A stretch of 11,563 nt of DNA from Saccoglossus kowalevskii (GCF_000003605.2 NW_003130884.1:807-12369), one strand, 5' to 3'; positions 1 through 8,715 are shown, numbered from the stretch's first letter. Translations and numbers: made by a program. The notes: a model not told the origin generated them from the sequence alone.

Positions 1-220
1 GTCCAAAATTGGTTTGATATGTACATACTAATCCGAAAGTGAATTCAGACCCATTGTAACACGTAGCCAAGGTGATGAAATTATATGGTACCCACCGAAA
101 AATACACAGTGTTTGAACCCTGAGCAACATATCAAAATAAAGTTCAAGATTGGTCGGTCATGTACATACTTATCTAAAGTGAATTCAGACCCATTTTAAC
201 ACGTAGCCGGGGTAGTGAAC
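1..220. repeat. Two copies of a ~141-bp tandem unit, cut by the left edge
   Basis: Positions 1-79 and 142-220 are clearly the same sequence, at roughly four matches in five by eye. The longest shared stretches are ATGTACATACT, AAAGTGAATTCAGACCCATT and TAACACGTAGCC. The start-to-start spacing is 141 bp. The remainder of the first unit (80-141) has no partner after 220, so the second copy is partial. Because copy one starts at base 1, the array may continue to the left. No coding potential or transposon ends are visible. Confidence 0.8.
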
Positions 221-867
221 CAATGCATTGCCTGATATTAAATGTTCAGTAACTAACCTCTCACAACATAAGTATAAGCATTCAGTAATTTTAATGAAAA
301 AAAGTACATTTTTCTTAGTAATAGTGACACCTGTAAAATTGTTTTGCATACGAAACATGAAACCATCATAAATGACCTTAAAAACAGCCTTTTACTTCAT
401 AGTGGGGTGGGTGGAGTAAAGCTGTGATTATTCTTATTACTTTCTTTTTATTAGTTTGCCATTTACCATGTCCATATAAACAAAAGCTCCAGCCAATATC
501 AGATTTGACTACTTGTTTTAAGCTATGGCACTTGGAAATGAGTGTTGTGACATGTGGCAAATGTCCAACTGTCTTGGGTAATACGATTGGCTAAATTTCA
601 ACTAGAAACAGGTAAACCTGTCTAAAGAAAAAAAGATATATATATCGCAGTTTATTCAATAAATACTGTCAGAAGTTGTTACATTTCAAATCATAAGAGA
701 AAGTTAAAAATGAAATATCACAAAAAAATTCTGTTCTCAAAATATGCGTTTTTTACAAACCAAATACATTTCCTCCTGACTATGGTTCTTAAAGAGTCAC
801 TTATATGTGCGATTTGTTTTGAGTATATAAAAATAACAAAATGAAGATTTAATAATGAATATGCACA
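221..867. other. AT-rich intergenic stretch with no identifiable gene
   Basis: Apart from short homopolymer and TA runs (about 630-645) and one small perfect inverted repeat, ACAGGT-AA-ACCTGT at 608-621, I see nothing structured here. Two short minus-strand reading frames (378-560 and 718-957) have no recognisable motifs. The second runs into the repeat unit that starts near 868, so neither is called as a gene. Weak similarity to the right end of the big repeat unit (an ATTTAATAAT stretch) begins near 846, so the left edge of the large array is uncertain by about 20 bp. Confidence 0.5.
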
Positions 868-2610
868 GGAATGCACGGTGCCCGAGAGAAGATATGTGGT
901 ACCGTGAAGAAAGACGATTAGGTATCGTTTATGAGCTTCACTATAAACCAAGCTCACATTACATATTTTCTATGATATTTATATGCTCAACTTAAAACAA
1001 TTAAACAAATGACACATTACAATTATCAATTCTTATATTCTTTTACAATTACAGTATTTTTTTATATTTTGTTTTTCTTTCTATCACTGCATTATTTTAA
1101 GTTTCCCACAGCACACTGTAAAATGCTTATCATAAAACCAGAGAATAAAAGCTGTTTATTGCTATTTTAAACATTTGTATGACCAGCATAAACAATGCTA
1201 TCAATGCGCTTAGAAGAGGAAGACATTTTATGATCAGTTGTGGTGAATATTTTCACGAAAATCTATAAAATTAATGATTGACACATTTATATGGAACGCA
1301 GTCCTTAATTTAACTGTTTGAAATCAGTTCCTGTCACATATCACAAAATCAAACAGTTTTATGTTTAGCCAATGTTAAATTATGACCACATTGTCCCATT
1401 AACCCAGAGAATTATAATAGAAAATATTTCAAAATGTAGCACATTTCAGGAGAAAAAATATTAGTATATATCTCTAATTTTCGGATTATTGATGAAAAGC
1501 ACACCCAATTGCTAAGGGAATTTTACTTATACAAATAAAGACTTAAATCAGCAAGCAAAGAAACAGAATCATTTTGTGACACCAGGGCTCGGTGGATTGG
1601 AACTGATCAATTGGGATGACGTTATCGAAAAGGAAAGAACCATGCTGCCGCGCTTAACATGATTGTATTTAAAACTTTCTATAAACGTTATGGCATTTCC
1701 CAGTGTCTTCTTGAGTAACAGACGTGTACCCATGACTACACAAACCGAGAAACTAAGCCTAGGCAGCATGTCAAATTACTTCATTTATACTCTCACAGTA
1801 CGTGTTGTCTTGCAAAAACCCGAGATATTATTTAAACAAGATTTTATTTTGTTGATATGCTGGAGCCATTCGACGAGACATGATTCATATCAAAGTGAGA
1901 AGATTAGTTCCCTAGATGGCTTCATTATATACTCTCAAATATCAGATTGTCCCTGGAACCTATACTGTGACGGATATTTCCTACCTCCGCCATGTGGATG
2001 TTGGTTGGTGAAGCCCTGTCTGATCCGGACGAGTTTTTCAAGTTGAATAATCTAGTACTGTTTACAGTGTTATGGAGTATTGAATTTGTGAAGCCATCTG
2101 AGCTCCAGAACTTGGGAATGCAAATATTTGTTTGAATCTACTGCTCCATGGGAAAATAACCATAAATTCTTTTCTAATTTAAGAAATAAAATTATGGATC
2201 TTGTAACAATTTTTATTTCAAATCAATAATATGTATTATTTATACACAGCATTTTAAATTAAGCAGAGCGTTTGAAAAACATACATTATTAAACTTTCAG
2301 GATTAACCGTGAGATTGATTTAGTATGTTTACACCCAGATGAGCACCAAATTTTAACAGTATGCAGTCAGCATTGACTACATATTGAAAGGCAAGAACAA
2401 TTTGTTAGGGAAGGGAGTGCACACAAACATGTATTGATACTTTAAGGCAGTTCTAGTCGAATTCAAATATTTCACTGCTGAGTATGTCAGAGAGTATACA
2501 TGCGTATAGAAATCGTAGATAACTTATCACTGTGTATAACAAAAAACAATTATAAAGCAGGTAACGTACTTACTTGAATTTAATAATCAAAATAACACAC
2601 ATTTATCTCA
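868..2610. repeat. Large tandem unit 1 (full length, type A)
   Basis: This is the first complete copy of the ~1.7 kb unit. Its landmark start GGAATGCACGGTGCCCGAG recurs in diverged form at 2611, 6396 and 8070. Landmarks in order are GCTCACA (952), an AT-rich block ending in CACACTGTAAAAT (about 1111-1124), TTTATTGCTATTTTAAACAT (about 1155), ATGGAACGCA (about 1291), a type-A middle segment (1464-1714), GTAACAGACGTGT (1715), TGTTGATATGCTGGAG (about 1850) and AAGCAGAGCGTTTG (about 2260). It has lost about 45 bp near 1712 that units at 4171 and 6396 retain. Short reading frames in it do not show codon-like divergence between copies, so it is judged non-coding. Confidence 0.85.
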
Positions 2611-3744
2611 GGAATTCACGATACCCGAGAAGAGACGTGTCATAACGTGAAGTTGTCGATTAGGTAACGTTTATGAGCGTCGCTTTAAACCAAACTCACA
2701 GGACATATTTGCTCTGCCGTTTATTCAGTAATATTTACATGCTAAACATAAAACAATTAAAAAAATGGCACAACATTACTTTTATCAATTTTAATATATG
2801 ACCTTTTCCAATTGCATTATTTTTTATATTTTATTTTTATTTTTATCACTGCATTGTTTTAATTTTCCCATAACACACTGTAAAATAAAAATCATAAAAA
2901 CCAGGGAATGAAAGCTGTTTATTGCTATTTTAAACATATGTATGACCAGTATAAACAATATTATCAGTGCGCTTAGAAGAGGGAGGGATTTCATAATCAT
3001 TTGTGATAAATATTTTGTATTACTGACGTTTCCAGACTGAGATTAGTAATTTTGCTTTGTGTCGCAGAAACCCATAAAATTAATGTTTGACATATCAATA
3101 TGGAACGGAATCATTAATTTAACTATTTGAAATCAGTTCTGTGACATATCACATCATCAGACAATTTTCTTTTTAGCCAACAAAATTATGTACACGGTGT
3201 CCAATTAACTAGGAGAATTATAATAGAAAATATTTCAAAATGTAGCACATTTCAGCAGAAGCAAATATTACTTGGATATAAGTAGTTTAGTGTACATTGT
3301 AGGTACATTTGAATACTTATGAGGTCACAATATGATATGTGCATAAATTAGCATAAATTATGACAATGTCCGTAAAAATATCTCTTATTATAACGTCATA
3401 TAGGTATTATATTCATGAATTAGCATAAATTACCGTGACCGGGTAACAGACGTGTTCCCGTAACTACACCAACCAAGAAACCAAGCCTAAGTAGCATGTC
3501 AAATTACTTCATTCATACTCTCACAGTACGTGTTGTCTTGCAAAAACCCGAGAAATTATTTAAATAAGATTATATTTTGTTGATATGCTGGAATAATTCT
3601 ACGAGGCAAGATTCCTATCAAAGTGAGAAAATTATACCCCTAGATGCCTTTAGTATATATTCAAATGTCAGATTTACTCTGTGACGGAAATTTCTTAACT
3701 CCGCCAAGTGGATGTTGGTTGATGAAGCCCTGTCTTATTCGAAA
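2611..3744. repeat. Large tandem unit 2 (type B, right end missing)
   Basis: This copy follows unit 1 head to tail at a spacing of 1743 bp. It differs structurally from type A. It carries about 50 extra bases after the AATATTTT block (3017-3071, containing TATTACTGACGTTTCCAGAC). A 172-bp middle segment (3271-3442) is unrelated to the type-A segment. A 13-bp deletion (TACTCTGTGACGG) occurs near 3680. All three features recur in unit 4. Homology stops at about 3744, just after GCCCTGTCTTATTCGAA, where unrelated sequence begins, so the last third of the unit is absent. Confidence 0.85.
3271..3442. repeat. Type-B-specific middle segment with three GCATAAATTA copies
   Basis: This segment replaces the type-A middle segment between AAATATTA on the left and GTAACAGACGTGT on the right. 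It contains GCATAAATTA at 3341, 3351 and 3423. The same 10-bp and 72-bp spacings are seen in the sister segment at 5371-5541. I see no coding capacity and no terminal inverted repeats or target duplication that would mark it as an inserted element. It may be either an insertion or the older state that type A replaced. Confidence 0.7.
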
Positions 3745-3960
3745 TGTTTTATTAATGCATTGAAAACTGTCAGCCATCTGGTTCATGCAAGAAAATGACA
3801 TTCCAAAATGTAAAAATGTTGAACACTGTTCTGATGTATTTAACGTAAAATATTTTTGTAAACAGTTTTGACAAGCGTGTCATCAAGGAGACAGGTTATA
3901 GTTAACAGCTGGAATGAAATAGAAATGTTGTCCTACATACTTCTTCACCAACCTCTTTAC

Positions 3961-4099
3961 AATGAAGCTCCCCTTCTGCATTGTAACCAACGTTTTAACT
4001 GCTTAACCGTGACATTGGCTGGGTCATTGACGGTTAATTTTGCCCCGGTATGTCATCTTCCGAGAGCTCATCACGTATCTGGTTGCAGCTGTCCGCCAT
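3961..4099 (-). pseudogene. Broken first exon of a SAP-like-motif protein gene (frameshifted fragment)
   Basis: Seen: on the minus strand an ATG at 4099-4097 sits in strong initiation context (AAAC-ATG-G, A at -3 and G at +4), with an in-frame TGA 17 codons upstream. It opens MADSCNQIRDELSEDDIPG, then reaches a stop at 4036-4034. One base out of phase, starting in the GGGG run near 4042, the frame continues as LTVNDPANVTVKQLKRWLQC, then RRGASL. The two pieces join naturally if one base is missing. The second piece ends at a donor-like GTAAAG (3960-3955). Known: SAP-type DNA-binding folds have a first helix of the form LTVxxLKxxLxxRG. From memory, many uncharacterised invertebrate proteins carry LKRWLxCRGAS near the N-terminus, some with SWIM zinc-finger or YqaJ nuclease-like domains further on. 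Inferred: a decayed 5' exon, or an intact exon with a single-base sequence error. Only about 46 codons are present and the rest of the gene is absent. Confidence 0.5.
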
Positions 4100-4144
4100 G
4101 TTTCTTTTCCGTACCAACGAAAATACCCGAATATAAACACGCAA

Positions 4145-4160
4145 AGGTCACAAGGGGTCA
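4145..4160 (+). promoter_or_regulatory. DR4-type nuclear-receptor half-site pair
   Basis: AGGTCA, four bases, then GGGTCA: a direct repeat of two near-consensus nuclear-receptor half-sites with 4-bp spacing (AGGTCA is the consensus; GGGTCA is an accepted variant). It lies about 45 bp upstream of the minus-strand ATG at 4099, a plausible promoter position for that fragment. Binding is not shown. A chance match is possible in 11.5 kb, though not very likely. Confidence 0.35.
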
Positions 4161-4170
4161 TGGGAAGCGG

Positions 4171-4890
4171 CAATCGCTAAAGGAATTTCACTTTATACAA
4201 ATAAAGACGTAAATCAGCCAGCATAGAAACACAATCATTTTGTGACGCTAGGACTCTGTGGATTGAAACTGATTAATTGGGATGATGTTATCGAAAAGAA
4301 AGAACCATGCAGCCGCGTTCAACGTGATTCTCATTAAAACTTTCTGTAAGCGTTATAGCATTTCCAAGTGTCTTCTAACATATTCTGCAAGTTATCATAC
4401 ATTTCTTGGGTACCAGACGTGTTCCTGTTACTACATCAACCAAGAAACCAAGACTAAGTAGCATGTCAAATTAATTCATGTATACTCTCACATCACATGT
4501 AATGCTGTTGTGTTGCAAAAACCCGAGAAATTATTTAAACAAGATTGTATTTTGTTGATATGCTGGAGCAATTCGACGGGACAAGATTCCTATAAAAGTT
4601 TAGTCCCCTAGATGGCTTTATTATATACACTCAAATATCAGATTTACTCTGGAACCTATACTGTGACGGATATTTCTTACCTCCGGCAAGTGGATGTTGG
4701 TTAGTGAAGCCCTGTCTTAACCGAAGTAGTCTAAGCAGTTTTTCAAGTTGAATAATCTAGTACTGTTTGCAGTGTTAGGGAATATTGGATTTGTGAAGCC
4801 AATTAAGCTCCAGGACTCGGGAATGCAAATATTTGTTTGAATCTACTGCTCCATGGGAAAATATCCATTAATTCATTCTAACTTAAGAAC
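4171..4890. repeat. Large tandem unit 3 (type A, both ends missing)
   Basis: Homology to the large unit resumes inside the type-A middle segment (AATCGCTAAAGGAATTTCAC). It runs through ACAAATAAAG (4197), GAACCATGCAG, the GTACCAGACGTGT block and TGTTGATATGCTGGAG (about 4553) to the CCATGGGAAAATA block near 4851. It then breaks at about 4890 and joins unit 4 in its AT-rich block. It keeps the ~45-bp stretch that unit 1 lost and the 13 bases that type-B units lack, which confirms type A. It carries a small private deletion near 4600. Confidence 0.85.
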
Positions 4891-4895
4891 TACAG

Positions 4896-6395
4896 TTTTA
4901 ATATATGACATTTTCCAATTGCATTATTTTTTATATTTCATTTTGATTTTTATCACTGCATTGTTTTAATTTTCTCACAACACACTGTAAAATAAAAATC
5001 ATGAAACCAGGGAATAAAAGCTGTTTATTGCTATTTTAAACATATGTATGACCAGCATAAACAATATTATCAGTGCGCTTAGAAGAGAGAGGGATTTTAT
5101 AATCATTTGTGGTAAATATTTTTTATTACTGACGTTTCCAGACAGAGATTAGTAATTTTGCTTTGTGTCACAGAAACCCATAAATTAATGTTTGACATAT
5201 CAATATGCAACGGAATCATTAATTTAACTATTTGAAATCAGTTCTTGTCACATATCACATCATCAAACAATTTTCTTTTTAGCCAATACGTCTACGGTGT
5301 CCAATTAACAAAGAGAATTATAATAGAAAATATTTCAAAATGTAGCACATTTTAGCAGAAGCAAATATTACCTGAATATAGTAGTTTAGTGTACATTGAA
5401 GGTACATTCGAATACTTATGACGTCACAATGTGATATGTGCATAAATTAGCATAAATTATGACAATGTCCGTAAAAATAAGTCTTAATATAACGTCATAT
5501 AGGTATTATGTTCATGAATTAGCATAAATTACCGTGACCGGGTTCCCGTAACTACACCAATCAAGAAACCAATCCTAAGTAGCATGTCAAATTAATACAT
5601 TTATACACTAATAGCACATATACTGCTGTTGTCTTGAAAAAAACCGAGAAATTATTTAAACAAGATTATATTTTGTTGGTATGCTGGAGTAATTCGACGA
5701 GACAAGATTCCTACCAAAGTAAGAAGATTAGTGTCCTAGATGCCTTTAGTATATATTCAAATGTCAGATTTACTCTGTGACGGAAATTTCCTACCTCCGC
5801 CAAGTCGATGTTGGTTGATGAAGCCCTGTCTTATCCGGACGAGTCTAATACGTTTTTCAAGTTAAATGATTATGTACTGTTTGTAGTGTTAGGAACTTTT
5901 GGATTTGTGAAGCAAATGCAAATATTTAGCATTGCAAATACTTGTTTGAATCTACTGTTCCATGGAAAAATACCCATCAATTCATTTTAACTTAAATTGA
6001 AATTGTGATTTTGAAATCATTTTTTTTCAAATAAATAATATAAACACAACGTTGTAAATTAAGCAGAGCGTATACAATATACCTTATTGACCTTTTCAGG
6101 ATGAACCGTGAGATTCATTTAGTATGTTTACACCCAGTGAGCGCCGAATTTTAAAATGTGTGCAGTCAGCATTGTCTGCATATAAAAAGGCATGAACAAT
6201 GTGTTAGGGAAGCGAGTGCCCACAAACAATGTATTAATACCTTAAGGCAGTTCCAGTCGAATTAACATATTTCACTGCTGAGTTTGTTACAGAACATACA
6301 TGCGTATACAAATGGTAGATAACCTATTACTGTGTATAACGAAAGAACAATTATAAAGCAGAAAACGTACTTATTTGGATTTAATAATTAAAATA
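4896..6395. repeat. Large tandem unit 4 (type B, left end missing)
   Basis: It starts at TTTTAATATATGAC (compare 2789 in unit 2), so the first ~180 bp of the unit are absent. It has the type-B ~50-bp addition (5121-5179), the type-B middle segment (5371-5541) and the type-B 13-bp deletion near 5775. It then continues through the right third of the unit, with AAGCAGAGCG at about 6061, to the next landmark start at 6396. GTAACAGACGT at the right border of the middle segment is deleted here. A 60-codon frame beginning at 5808 is not conserved in other copies. Confidence 0.85.
5371..5541. repeat. Second type-B middle segment, with perfect CRE palindrome
   Basis: Sister of 3271-3442, with GCATAAATTA at 5440, 5450 and 5522. 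It also contains an intact TGACGTCA at 5419-5426, where unit 2 has TGAGGTCA. TGACGTCA is the full consensus for CREB/ATF-type factors. Since it differs between the copies it may simply be a chance match, and no transcript or start site can be tied to it. Confidence 0.6.
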
Positions 6396-8069
6396 AGAAA
6401 TTCACGGCGTCCGAGAGGAGACGTACCGTAACGTGAAGCTTGACGTTTATGTATCGTTTATGAGCGTCGCTTTAAACCAAGCTCACAGGACATATTTGCT
6501 CTGCCGTTTATTCAGTGATATTTAGATGCTTAACTTAAACAATTAAACAAATGACACAACATAACTATTAACAATTCTAATATATGATATTTTTCAATTG
6601 CAGTATTTTTAATATTTTATTTTGATTTTCATCACTTCATCGTTTACATTTTCCCACAACACACTGTAAAATACTTTTCATAAAACCAGAGAAAAAAACT
6701 GTTTATTGTTGTTTTAAACATTTGTAAGACCAGCTTAAACAATGGTATCAGTGCGCTTAAAAGTGGGAGGGATTTTTTTCAGTTGTGGTAAATATTTTCA
6801 CGAAAACCTATAAAATTAATGGTTGACAAATTTAAATGGAACGCAATCATTAATTTAACTATTTGAAATAAGGTATTTTCACATATCACAAAGTGAAACA
6901 ATTTTCTTATTAGCCAATAGAAAATTACGTTCCCGGTGTCCAATTAACAAAGAATTATAATATAAAATCTTTCAAAATGTAGCATATTTCAAGACAAAAA
7001 AATATTACTCGTATATATCACTAATTTTCGGATTATTGATCAAAAGCACATCTAATTGCAATGGGAATTTCACTTCATACAAATAAAGATATACATCAGC
7101 CAGCAAAGGAACAATAATTTTGTGACGCCAGGGCTCCGTGGATTGGCACTGTTTGATTGGGATGATATTATCGAAAAGCAAAGAACCATGCAGTCGCACT
7201 TAACATGACTATCAGAACCTTCTGTAAGCTTTATGGTATTTCGCAGTGTCTTCGAACAGATTCTACAAGTTATGTTACATTTCTAGAGTAACAGGCGTAT
7301 ACCTGTGACTACACCAACCCAGAAACCAAGACTAAGTAGCATGTCGAATTAATTCGTTTATACTCACAGCACATGTAATGTCGTTGTCTTGCAAAAACCG
7401 AGACATTATTTAAACAAGATGATATTTTGTTGATATACTGGAGCAATTCGATGAGACAATATTCCTATAAAAGTGAGAAGATTAGCCCCCTTGATGGCTT
7501 TATTATTTACTCCCAGATGTCAGATTTACTTTGGAACCTGTACTGTGCGGATATTTTCTACCTCTACCAAGTGTATGTTGGTTGTGAAGTTTTGTATCAT
7601 CCGAACGAGTCTAAGGCGCATGGAATTTCTGAAACCAACTCGAGCACTTACTACTGCTCCGTGGGGAATATACATCAATTCATAATAAAATTGTGATTTT
7701 GGAACCATTTTTGAATAAATAATCTTTATTATGTATATACAGCATTTCAAATGAAGCAGAGCGTTTGGAAAATGTACATTATGAAACTTTTCAGGAATAA
7801 CAGTGAGATTGATTTAGTATGTTTACAACCAGATGAGCTCCGAATTTTAAACAATGTGCAGTCAGCATTGTCTACACTTTGTTAGGCAAGCAAGGGCCAA
7901 CAAACGTGTAATAAAACAGTTTCAGTCAAATTCAAATTTTTCAGTTACAGAAAATACATCCGTAGAAAGATGGTGGATAGCTTATCACTGTATATAAAAA
8001 AAACTATTATAAAGCAGGTAACGTACTTACTTGGATTTAATAATAAAAATAAGACACCTTTTTTTTCTG
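6396..8069. repeat. Large tandem unit 5 (full length, type A)
   Basis: The most complete type-A copy, 1674 bp to the next start landmark. It carries the short type-A linker (TTTTCACGAAAACC) where type B has the ~50-bp addition. The full 280-bp type-A middle segment is at 7008-7287, and the right third ends with TTTAATAATAAAAATAAGAC. It has lost about 100 bp in the right half of the unit after 7610, where units 1 and 3 carry the TACTGTTT-CAGTGTTA block. Overlapping short frames on both strands near 7427-7750 are not conserved as protein. Confidence 0.85.
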
Positions 8070-8205
8070 ATAAATTCGTGGTGCCCGAGAGGAGAAGTGC
8101 CGTAACAGGAAGCTTGACAATTAGACATCGTTTATGGGTGTCGCTTTAATCCAAGCTCGCAAGACATATTTACTCTGCTGTTTATTCAGGGATGTTTACA
8201 TGCTA
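8070..8205. repeat. Large tandem unit 6 (truncated stub)
   Basis: The landmark start (AATTCGTGGTGCCCGAGAGG) and the following CGTTTATGGGTGTCGCTTTA, CCAAGCTCGCAAGACATATT and TTTATTCAGG blocks match the first ~135 bp of units 1, 2 and 5. Homology then ends abruptly near 8205. It is too short to assign to type A or B. This marks the right border of the large-unit array. Confidence 0.8.
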
Positions 8206-8225
8206 AAAAATGTGATGTGGGTAAC

Positions 8226-8335
8226 AACGTCACTTCCGGATCCTTCCTACTTTGCGTGTATAATGGCGGCCTCGAGCAGAGTTTTGTTACTATAGCATTG
8301 AGTCAGTTTATTTGGTGCCGCTGTAAAGGTAAACC
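8226..8335 (+). promoter_or_regulatory. Promoter-like island with possible untranslated first exon
   Basis: Seen, in order: ACGTCAC (CRE half-site, 8228-8234), overlapping CACTTCCGG (8231-8239), which is a perfect ETS/GABP site on the minus strand (CCGGAAGTG), then a pyrimidine-rich CCTTCCTAC (8242-8250), then AATGGCGGCC (8262-8271), close to the YY1 consensus AANATGGCGGC. A donor-like AAAG-GTAAAC has its GT at 8329-8330. Known: CRE, ETS and YY1 sites clustered this closely around the start site are typical of animal housekeeping promoters, with YY1 just downstream of the start. Inferred: transcription would begin near 8245-8260, giving a first exon of roughly 70-85 bases. The only ATG in it (8263) opens a 10-codon frame ending at TAG 8293-8295, so the main start codon would be in a later exon outside the window. 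The orientation could also be bidirectional. Confidence 0.45.
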
Positions 8336-8620
8336 TTTTCATCATTTTCTTTCGTATTTTATTTGGACGAATATCTAGCAAGCTTTCGTATACCGATGTG
8401 AAACTATTTTTAATTTTTGCAAACTGTGTATTTATTGTAATGGCATTTTCAAAATGTGAATCGCCATTTTACACGAATGGCAGTATTTTCCAAATCATGA
8501 CCGTACATTTATGTTGTCGTTAATATAGCTGCTGTCCAAAAATGTGAAGGCCTCCAGAGGCGCACCTTTCAATTTGGTGTTCATGCTCATTCTTTGGGGC
8601 TTTTTATTGGAGGACATTAC

Positions 8621-8703
8621 AACCTTGACCTGCACGCAAAATCGATAGCTCCGAAAAATTAATTATAAATGTTCATTGAGTCTAACACGCCGACACCTCG
8701 GCA
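8621..8703 (-). repeat. tRNA-Leu/Ser-like stretch, possible SINE head
   Basis: Read on the minus strand from 8703, TGCCGAGGTGTCGGCG is followed by TGTTAGACTCAA. This resembles the D-arm/A-box to anticodon region of Leu and Ser tRNAs (TGGCCGAGTGGT..AAGGCG..TTGGACT.AA). About 55-65 bases on, GCAGGTCAAGGTT (8633-8621) is a weak match to a B box (GGTTCRANNC). Tertiary pairing is poor and no acceptor stem is visible, so it is not a functional tRNA. A decayed tRNA-derived SINE head is one reading. The alternative is a chance hairpin (GCCGA-CACC-TCGGC, 8689-8702). Confidence 0.25.
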
Positions 8704-8715
8704 GGTAAAAAGAAG

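Larger units (their letters stand above)
3745..4170. other. Unrelated sequence interrupting the large-unit array
   Basis: About 425 bp with no partner in the other large units. It separates unit 2, which stops mid-unit, from unit 3, which starts mid-unit inside its type-A segment. It is richer in G+C than its flanks on the right side. Its minus strand holds the gene-start-like fragment described separately at 3961-4099. No inverted repeats or flanking target-site duplication is evident, so deletion of the flanking units and capture of foreign DNA are equally possible. Confidence 0.7.

Noticed and set aside
1663-2046. 127-codon plus-strand frame, partly shared with 7427-7696 (both read SEKIS-LDGFIIYSQ)
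   Set aside because: The frame is open only because both are copies of the same repeat. Differences between the copies fall mostly at amino-acid-changing positions, other copies (3580, 4553, 5670) have stops or frameshifts, and the longer frame begins with TTG, not ATG.
3868-4212. 114-codon plus-strand frame in the unique block
   Set aside because: It starts at TTG, has no recognisable motif, and lies antisense to the more convincing minus-strand fragment at 3961-4099. Its end runs into repeat unit 3.
5808-5990. 60-codon frame with a hydrophobic middle (YVLFVVLGTFGFV)
   Set aside because: The corresponding sequence in units 1 and 3 keeps parts of the frame but with stops and non-synonymous changes, and unit 5 lacks it. 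There is no sign of protein-level conservation.
7005-7199. Minus-strand 64-codon frame in the type-A middle segment, with a counterpart at 1569-1769
   Set aside because: The two frames overlap the same repeat but the proteins differ in phase, and unit 3 has an early stop. Best explained as chance.
868-8205. LTR retrotransposon or DNA transposon interpretation of the 1.7 kb units
   Set aside because: Copies are joined head to tail without terminal inverted repeats, TG...CA ends, target duplications or any transposase/polymerase-like frame; a tandem satellite-like array explains them better.
8441-8476. AATGGC...GCCATT inverted repeat in the candidate intron
   Set aside because: Six-base arms with an 18-20-base spacer are expected by chance in a stretch of this length.
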